Positions 13,055 to 17,261 of a DNA stretch of 17,261 nt are shown in pieces. Numbering within the stretch: position 1 is the stretch's first letter; the number at the start of each line of letters is the position of its first letter. Made by a program: the position numbers and the translations under genes. This DNA comes from Candidatus Coatesiibacteriota bacterium (lineage in GTDB: Bacteria > RBG-13-66-14), in contig WJMB01000377.1 in assembly GCA_014728185.1 (NCBI GenBank), forward strand, positions 1 through 17,261, written 5' to 3'. The notes beneath the pieces are model-generated. The model was given only the letters and a program-made list of their open reading frames with translations. It was not told where the DNA came from and made no database searches.

Positions 13055-13569
13055 GAGCGCCGTACATCGAGGATGCTGCAGAGTTGATCGAGTCGTGAAT
13101 CCCTGTAGTCCTTTTCAATGACCCGTATCAGCTCCTGAAAGCGCTCTTCCCTCTCAGCCCGAACGGCGGCTTCATGTAATTCCTTGACCTTTATCTGATT
13201 TCTTATAATGACCCTCAATAGCCTATCGCTCTGGGAACCAATGGGATCTTGGTCATTCTCCCACTTGGAGACCGTTGTTTTATCGACACCGAGTATTTGC
13301 GCCAGCTCGACGGCTTTCCAACCTACGTGCTTGCGAAGATAGCGTATCTCCGCCCCGCACAAGGCGTGGGGTTTTGATAACACGATAAGGGCCAGGGCGC
13401 GGATGAGGTGCTTGGCGCGATGGATCATCGGCTCTACGTTACCGCAGTTCGGGCACTTCAGAAGAGGTATATACACAAGAACCACGTTTGGTAGACCGCT
13501 CTCGGGGAAGGGATAGTCCCCCCGCGTTTCCTCCATGGCGTTTTCGCAAAGACTGCACTTGTTTGCCAT
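12985..13569 (-). CDS. Antitoxin of TA module 2: zinc-ribbon plus HTH protein, toxin partner decayed
   Basis: A 194-residue homologue of antitoxin 1, with C5-x2-C8, GDYPFPESGL, C39-x2-C42, an HTH (AEIRYLRKHVGWKAVELAQI, then LGVDKTTVSKWENDQD) and the same last 23 residues. It has about 30 extra residues between HTH and tail, a charged helical stretch (RAEREERFQELIRVIEKDYR) that could be a coiled coil. All zinc ligands and the frame are intact, although the toxin gene directly upstream is a pseudogene. It could still repress its own operator, or bind toxin 1. The ATG follows the pseudogene stop by 14 bases; AAAGGA lies just upstream. Confidence 0.87.
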   Translation of the reverse strand: MANKCSLCENAMEETRGDYPFPESGLPNVVLVYIPLLKCPNCGNVEPMIHRAKHLIRALALIVLSKPHALCGAEIRYLRKHVGWKAVELAQILGVDKTTVSKWENDQDPIGSQSDRLLRVIIRNQIKVKELHEAAVRAEREERFQELIRVIEKDYRDSRLDQLCSILDVRRSSDHACAKFIVEERDGEYYAEIA

Positions 13570-13583
13570 GGTCCTTTATCGGA

Positions 13584-13899
13584 TTATCCCCTGCGTTTGC
13601 TGGAGAAGACCTTTATTAGCTTCGCTATGCCTACCTCAGGAAAACTGAAGATGATATTGAGCCATTTTCCATCCGGCTCGTATCCCTGCTATGCGATACT
13701 TCCATTCGTGGTGTTTTGCATCCCAAACAGGTTCATCGAAAATGCGACAATTTTCAAGTACAGATATACAATCACCAAACATTACCTTTTCATTATCACG
13801 TTATTTATTGAAATGATTTATTCTATGTAGAATTCCGTCATCTATACATAAATTGATTAACGTTTTGGCAAACTCAGGCTCAAGTCTGCCGCCGTTCAT
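13584..13899 (-). pseudogene. Decayed DUF4258-like toxin of TA module 2
   Basis: Read on the minus strand from an ATG at 13899, this stretch aligns with toxin 1 over its whole length: MNGGRLEPEFAK against MASDRLLPDQAK, HRINHF against HTNHF, WKYRIAG against WKYRLEG, EPDGKWLNIIF against DPDGRWLVVIF, and FSSKRRG against FSTDKPRRP. Two lesions break it. Codon 33 is a stop (TAA, 13801-13803) where toxin 1 has Arg33 of its H-x3-R motif. One extra base near 13680 shifts the frame before EPDGKW. Neither lesion removes much DNA, so inactivation looks recent. GGGAGG lies about 12 bases before the ATG. The antitoxin gene begins 14 bases after its final stop. Two sequencing errors are possible but unlikely. 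Confidence 0.85.
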
Positions 13900-13942
13900 A
13901 ATCGCATTTAACCTCCCGGTGTGCTGTTCATGTCCAGTCCCT

Positions 13943-13961
13943 AGTTGGTAAAATACCAACT
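13943..13961. promoter_or_regulatory. Palindromic operator of TA module 2
   Basis: A perfect 8-3-8 palindrome, AGTTGGTA-AAA-TACCAACT, covers the -10 region of the module 2 promoter. This is the expected place for autorepression by the HTH antitoxin. No copy of it is found at module 1. Confidence 0.75.
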
Positions 13962-13977
13962 TTTCCGCTGCCGTCAA
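13949..13977 (-). promoter_or_regulatory. Sigma70-type promoter of TA module 2
   Basis: Minus strand: -35 TTGACG (13972-13977), then TATTTT after 16 bases (13950-13955) or ATTTTA after 17 (13949-13954). The -10 box lies inside the palindrome 13943-13961. It lies about 25 bases after the stop of the DUF362 gene. Confidence 0.7.
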
Positions 13978-13999
13978 GCCGTAGTGTAATTGTTTTGTG

Positions 14000-15112
14000 T
14001 TACCCCTCCCGCTCGAAGTGGGGTTCGTACTTCTCGAACAAATGCCCCCAGGGGGATTCGTCCAGCCAGTTGCGATACACCTTGGCGCCCTTGAGGTTCC
14101 ACCAGAAGGTATCGTGGTAGAAGTCACTGGCGGCGACGAAAACCGACACCAGGGGGGTGTGGAAGAACAGCTTCTGGATGGGTCGCAGCGGTCCGAACCA
14201 GATGAAGTCCCCCGCGGTGGAGGCCAGGTTGTCGCCGACCTGGAAGCCCCAGCTCTCCTTCTCGACGTCGACATCGCCGACGATGTTCATCTCGTCGAGG
14301 CGGCCGACGCCCAGGCCGCGCTCGTGGGCCACGCGGATGTACTCGATCTCGAGGGGATCGAAGCCCATCATCTTAGCGGCCACGGCGTCGATGGCGGTCT
14401 GGTCTGCCGAGGCCAGCATCAGGTCCTTGCGGACGGGGACGAGGGTTCGCGGTCCGGGGCCGTTGCCGGCGGAGGTGCCGTCCATCACACAAAACAGGCC
14501 GGGGTGGATCTCCTGCTGGATGGCCAGCAGGTCGACCAGGGTCTTGTGGATCCAGGAGTGGGTGTAGTGGCGTCGGGTGGCCAGCAAACCGCCGAAGGCG
14601 TTCTTCATCGCCCCGGTGGTGGTGGTGTAGATGTGGCACTTGACGGTGGGCAGGTGGATGATGTTCTTGCCGTGGAAGTAGTCGGGGATGCGGATGCCCT
14701 CGGGGAAGATGCGGTTGAGGACCAGCATCTCGGCTTGAGGTTCGTAGATGCGCCAGGTCATGTGGTCGCCACGGAAGTTGAACAGCAGGGGGACGTCGTA
14801 CTTCTCGTAGAGGGGGCGGTACTTGTTGTAGACGTCGCCCTTCTCGGCGACGGTGACCACGGTCTTGTTCTCGACGGCGACCAGGTCCTCCCGGCCCGGG
14901 CTCTGACGCATGGCGCGGATGACCCCCTCGAGCTGCCAGGGGGTGGTGTTGGCCGAGGGCATGGGCAGGTGCCAGGAGATGTTGTCCTTGAGGATGGTGG
15001 TCTTGCCCGGGGGCAGGGCCTCCTCGTAGCCGGCCAGGCGCATGGCGCGGGCGGTGTCGGCGATGACGGTCTCGGGCTTGGCTTTGACGACGGCGACCGT
15101 GGCGCGGGCCAT
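14000..15112 (-). CDS. DUF362 domain-containing protein
   Basis: A 370-residue protein of the DUF362 family. It begins ATVAVVKAKPETVIADTARAM, followed by LPPGKTTILKDNISWHL (the 'lKpN' region of the family), NIIHLPTVKCHIYTTTTGAMKN and MDGTSAGNGPGPRTL, then SADQTAIDAVAAKMMGFDP near residue 250. The usual pattern of a metal- or cofactor-related DUF362 core is present; there is no C-terminal ferredoxin domain. Its biochemical role is not established. About 70 C-terminal residues, rich in aromatic residues (DFYHDTFWWNLKG), extend beyond the core. The ATG at 15112 has a textbook ribosome site, GGAGG with a 4-base gap; an upstream extension to 15187 is rejected. It has its own promoter and is divergent from 15394. 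Confidence 0.9.
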   Translation of the reverse strand: MARATVAVVKAKPETVIADTARAMRLAGYEEALPPGKTTILKDNISWHLPMPSANTTPWQLEGVIRAMRQSPGREDLVAVENKTVVTVAEKGDVYNKYRPLYEKYDVPLLFNFRGDHMTWRIYEPQAEMLVLNRIFPEGIRIPDYFHGKNIIHLPTVKCHIYTTTTGAMKNAFGGLLATRRHYTHSWIHKTLVDLLAIQQEIHPGLFCVMDGTSAGNGPGPRTLVPVRKDLMLASADQTAIDAVAAKMMGFDPLEIEYIRVAHERGLGVGRLDEMNIVGDVDVEKESWGFQVGDNLASTAGDFIWFGPLRPIQKLFFHTPLVSVFVAASDFYHDTFWWNLKGAKVYRNWLDESPWGHLFEKYEPHFEREG

Positions 15113-15187
15113 GGTACCTCCGTGGTTGAAGGGGACGAGCACCCCCGGGATGCGCATTTGCGTACGTTGGGATGAAGACCGTCGCAA

Positions 15188-15216
15188 AGACTAGCATACA
15201 AAAACGGTCCTGCCAA
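15188..15216 (-). promoter_or_regulatory. Probable promoter of the DUF362 gene
   Basis: Minus strand: -35 TTGGCA (15211-15216), 17-base spacer, -10 TAGTCT (15188-15193) preceded by TGC, an extended -10. The leader would be about 70 bases. Confidence 0.6.
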
Positions 15217-15276
15217 CCTGATGGGTTGTTACTTTTCTACCCAAAGCTTTTTTGCATTGCACGTGAAGGCTCCGGT

Positions 15277-15306
15277 TTGACAAATGTATAAATAACATAA
15301 TATCAT
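15277..15306 (+). promoter_or_regulatory. Possible upstream promoter of the secreted-protein gene
   Basis: Perfect -35 TTGACA (15277-15282), 18-base spacer, -10 TATCAT (15301-15306); TAATAT after 15 bases is an alternative. AT-rich surroundings fit a promoter. Confidence 0.5.
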
Positions 15307-15341
15307 AACGTTACTGGTTTTATATTTTGGAGGGGAAGAAC

Positions 15342-15362
15342 TGGCACACTTTTTGCTATAAT
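15342..15362 (+). promoter_or_regulatory. Sigma54-like site overlapping an extended -10 box
   Basis: TGGCAC (15342-15347), five bases, then TTGCT (15353-15357): the GG and GC pairs are exactly 10 bases apart, as in the sigma54 -24/-12 consensus. The same stretch contains TGCTATAAT, an extended sigma70 -10 box (TATAAT at 15357-15362). Either could start transcription of the gene at 15394. Confidence 0.55.
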
Positions 15363-15393
15363 AACGGGCGGAGACATCCTGCGGAGTCATGCC

Positions 15394-15915
15394 TTGAAAC
15401 CCAAAGCCATCGTCTTAGCCTTTTCCCTGGCCGCCCTGGTGTTGACGGCGAGCTGGCTGAACTTCGGCGACACCGAGGCCCAGGCCGCCGACGACTTCGA
15501 GGTGGAGGTTGTCTCGCAGAGCGCATTGACCCGGGAGCTGGAGAAGGATAACGAGGCGACGCCGATCTGGGTCGTCGAGGGCACGGCGCCGGCTGGCGGC
15601 TACCTCAGTTGCGAGCTGGAGTACGCCGACGGACGCACGGTGCGCGTACCCATGGACAACGCCTATGAACTCGGCGACCACCAGACCTTCCGGGTCACCC
15701 TCTTCCCCCTGCCCGACGATTGGGGCGCCACGGTGCGGCTGGTACGCAGCCTGCCCGTGGGTTCCCTGGATGAGCTCGAGCCCGAGGTCGACCGTCAGGT
15801 ATTAGTAGAAACGGTCGCCCCTCATCACCCCGCGGAAGACCCGGACTCGGGTTTCATCAGGCGGGGGGAGGAATCCGACGGCTACACCGTGTGGAGCTGG
15901 CGCATCGCGCTGTAA
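15394..15915 (+). CDS. Secreted protein of unknown function
   Basis: A 173-residue protein with a signal peptide: MKPKAIVLAFSLAALVLTAS, then a cleavage site likely after AQA (about residue 31). The mature part is about 140 residues, acidic, mostly predicted strands (WVVEGTAPAGGYLSCELEYADG, FRVTLFPLPDDWGATVRLVR), suggesting a small beta-sandwich, but I recognise no family. One cysteine only. The start is TTG (15394) with GGAG 8 bases upstream. The gene has one sigma70-like and one overlapping sigma54-like/extended -10 promoter upstream, and a strong terminator downstream (15987-16025), so it is probably a single-gene transcript. Confidence 0.8.
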   Translation: MKPKAIVLAFSLAALVLTASWLNFGDTEAQAADDFEVEVVSQSALTRELEKDNEATPIWVVEGTAPAGGYLSCELEYADGRTVRVPMDNAYELGDHQTFRVTLFPLPDDWGATVRLVRSLPVGSLDELEPEVDRQVLVETVAPHHPAEDPDSGFIRRGEESDGYTVWSWRIAL

Positions 15916-15986
15916 GCACTCCCGTGGTACACGCCGAAGGCGAAGCGGTCCCCCGGGGCCGTTTCGTCGTTATCGAGTTCCCGGGA

Positions 15987-16025
15987 CCATCGTCGCCGCA
16001 CCCCCCGGCGACGGTGGTTCTTTTC
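15987..16025 (+). terminator. Rho-independent terminator after the secreted-protein gene
   Basis: A 12-bp stem (CCATCGTCGCCG at 15987-15998 with CGGCGACGGTGG at 16006-16017, one G-U pair) and a 7-base C-rich loop, followed by TTCTTTTC. The T tract overlaps the weak -35 region of the nadD promoter. Confidence 0.85.
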
Positions 16026-16046
16026 GGGCGGGTGGTCTGCTACAAT
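16018..16046 (+). promoter_or_regulatory. Probable promoter of nadD
   Basis: -10 TACAAT (16041-16046) preceded by TGC, an extended -10; 17 bases upstream is TTCTTT (16018-16023), a poor -35. The leader would be about 25 bases. Confidence 0.55.
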
Positions 16047-16077
16047 CGACCCCGGAACCCGGCCGAGCGAGTAGGGG

Positions 16078-16665
16078 ATGTTGCGAGACTACGCCATCTG
16101 CGGGGGAACCTTCGATCCGGTCCACTACGGTCATCTGCTGCTGGCCGAGTGTGCCCGCGAGCAGTTGGGCCTGGAGCGGGTGGTCTTCGTCCCGGCGGCC
16201 CAGGGTCCGCACAAGGACGCCGCGCCCCGGGCCGCCGCCGAGCACCGCCTGGCCATGCTGCGCGCCGCCGTGGAAGGCAACCCGGCCTTCGAGGTCTCGG
16301 ACTGCGAGCTGCGCCGGGGCGGTGTTTCGTACACCATCGAAACGGTTCTGCTGATGCGCCGGCGGTACGGCGGCGCGCCCGTCGTGCTGATCGGCGCCGA
16401 CAACCTGAACGAGCTGGACACCTGGCGGCGCATCGGGGAGCTCGCCCGCCTGGTCCGCTTCGCTTACGCCCCGCGCCCGGGCTCGCCGACACCGCGAGCC
16501 GCGCCGGTTCCGGGTCTGCGCCACGTCGAACTCGCCATGCCCGCCTTCGCCGTCTCCTCGACCCTGCTGCGCGAACGCGCCGCCCGGGGGCAATCGCTGC
16601 GTTACTTGACCCCGCCGCACGTTATCAGCTATATTGCACGGCATGAACTATACCAACCCGCCTGA
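16078..16665 (+). CDS. nadD: Nicotinate-nucleotide adenylyltransferase
   Basis: A 195-residue protein of standard NadD length. It joins nicotinate mononucleotide and ATP to give deamido-NAD in the cytoplasm, the penultimate step of NAD synthesis. The nucleotidyltransferase signature GGTFDPVHYGHL is at residues 9-20 (H16-Y-G-H19), GADNLNELDTW at 106-116 corresponds to the G-x-D...W substrate loop, and SSTLLRERAARG at 160-171 is the S-S-T-x-x-R phosphate-binding motif. The final segment YLTPPHVISYI is typical. The ATG at 16078 is preceded by AGGGG with almost no gap. In many genomes nadD is followed by rsfS; here it is followed by non-coding sequence. Confidence 0.96.
   Translation: MLRDYAICGGTFDPVHYGHLLLAECAREQLGLERVVFVPAAQGPHKDAAPRAAAEHRLAMLRAAVEGNPAFEVSDCELRRGGVSYTIETVLLMRRRYGGAPVVLIGADNLNELDTWRRIGELARLVRFAYAPRPGSPTPRAAPVPGLRHVELAMPAFAVSSTLLRERAARGQSLRYLTPPHVISYIARHELYQPA
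16606..16635 (+). promoter_or_regulatory. Possible promoter inside the nadD 3' end
   Basis: -35 TTGACC (16606-16611), 18-base spacer, -10 TATATT (16630-16635). It would start transcription near 16642, reading into the foldable region 16684-16806. Confidence 0.45.
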
Positions 16666-17261
16666 TTAAGTATCACCCTCGGGCGGTCCAGGGGGGATTC
16701 TGTGCTTCGCGGCGGAGGATTGCCCCGACCGGCGGCCCTGAGAGAGCCGTCGAACAGGCTCCGGCCGCGGGGTTATCCTTTGGGTTCACATACACCGTCC
16801 GGACCGGATCGCGATTGTATCCTCTTGATACTAGAGGTGATGATCTTAAGATACCTGTCACAAAACGGGCATTTTGGAATTGCAAGGCACCACACACGAT
16901 CCCGGACCAGCCAGCTTAAACTCGAAACACCGATCCACCTCGAAAAAAGCTGCTGATACGAGGCTTTGCCGAATGATGTTTGGCCTGCAAGCTAAACCCC
17001 TCGGCGACTGCTAGTTATATATGCATGATAACTAGTTGCTTAGCATTGATGAATCGTCATCGAAGCCCATTACGCCAGGCAGTTGATAATAGGGCTTCGT
17101 GACGTCGCTACGGGCATCCTGGGAATGTGAAAATCCACGTACCGCCACAAGCAGCTCGCTCGATGTGCACACCTGATTGCCCAATGACTGCTTGTCTCAG
17201 AGCGTTATCCAGTAACGCCATGGTCCGTGACCATTAAGTGATCCCAATTGCAATCAAGAAG
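16666..17261. other. Spacer after nadD without a supported gene
   Basis: About 600 bases to the window edge. The first 140 bases are GC-rich and can fold into a long rod (see 16684-16806); the rest is AT-richer and holds a row of small perfect inverted repeats: CTAGTTAT/ATAACTAG (17011-17035), CGAAGCCC/GGGCTTCG (17061-17099), GCGTTA/TAACGC (17202-17218) and ATGGTC/GACCAT (17220-17234). The short frames here have no ribosome site or family. Confidence 0.6.
16684..16806 (+). ncRNA. Candidate structured RNA downstream of nadD (unidentified)
   Basis: Nested pairing segments can be read by eye: CGGTCC (16684-16689) with GGACCG (16801-16806); TGTG (16701-16704) with CACA (16787-16790); AGGAT (16716-16720) with ATCCT (16775-16779); CCCCG (16723-16727) with CGGGG (16768-16772); CCGG (16729-16732) with CCGG (16761-16764). 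The result is a rod with a large internal bubble, faintly like 6S RNA, but I see no conserved 6S sequence. It is a GC-rich patch in a poorer spacer, as the SRP RNA is, and a possible promoter lies 40 bases upstream. Coding potential is absent. Strand is inferred from the promoter. Confidence 0.3.

Noticed and set aside
13801..14274. 157-residue minus-strand frame as one gene
   Set aside because: Its first part is an out-of-frame reading of the DUF362 gene; only the last 33 codons correspond to a real sequence, the start of the decayed toxin.
13997..15175. A long plus-strand open frame (392 codons) opposite the DUF362 gene
   Set aside because: Composition is extremely Gly/Val/Asp/His biased without motifs; the minus strand carries a clear DUF362 protein with a perfect ribosome site.

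Overview
The window is about 17 kb of high-GC bacterial chromosome. Genes are GC-rich and separated by several unusually long, clearly less GC-rich spacers. I cannot name the organism from this sequence. The SRP RNA is the long form with an Alu domain (not the short E. coli type), and ordinary Shine-Dalgarno sites and sigma70-like promoters are visible. No rRNA, tRNA, CRISPR array or transposase gene was found.

Layout. (1) 1-3057, minus strand: a DUF4388/PATAN-like protein, then sfsA, then an exported PD40 beta-propeller protein, then the start of a lipoprotein whose ATG overlaps the previous stop (ATGA). (2) 3058-5009: a long spacer holding copy 1 of a MITE-like element and the SRP RNA gene (minus strand) with a clear promoter and terminator. 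(3) 5010-8272, minus strand: two EamA-type transporters coupled by a GTGA overlap, a perfect 29-bp inverted repeat, then a GT4-type glycosyltransferase. (4) 8273-10911: a spacer, two small membrane-protein genes overlapping tail to tail, and copy 2 of the MITE-like element, flanked by a perfect 8-bp direct repeat. (5) 10912-11932, plus strand: a SAM methyltransferase and a small two-helix membrane protein. (6) 11969-13961, minus strand: two tandem toxin-antitoxin modules (DUF4258-like toxin, zinc-ribbon/HTH antitoxin of the MqsA/YgiT type). The first is intact. In the second the toxin is destroyed by a stop codon and a frameshift while the antitoxin and its palindromic operator remain. (7) 14000-15112, minus strand: a DUF362 protein, divergent from (8) 15394-16665, plus strand: a secreted protein of unknown function and nadD. 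A GC-rich, foldable stretch and a hairpin-rich spacer close the window.

The most interesting material is the TA pair (orphaned antitoxin; a 120-bp block covering antitoxin tail, stop and terminator almost identical in both modules), the dispersed non-coding element with inverted ends, a target-site duplication and copy-specific internal repeats, and the 29-bp inverted repeat in front of the glycosyltransferase. I did not find a complete, clearly novel multi-gene system. These are the places where something undescribed could sit.
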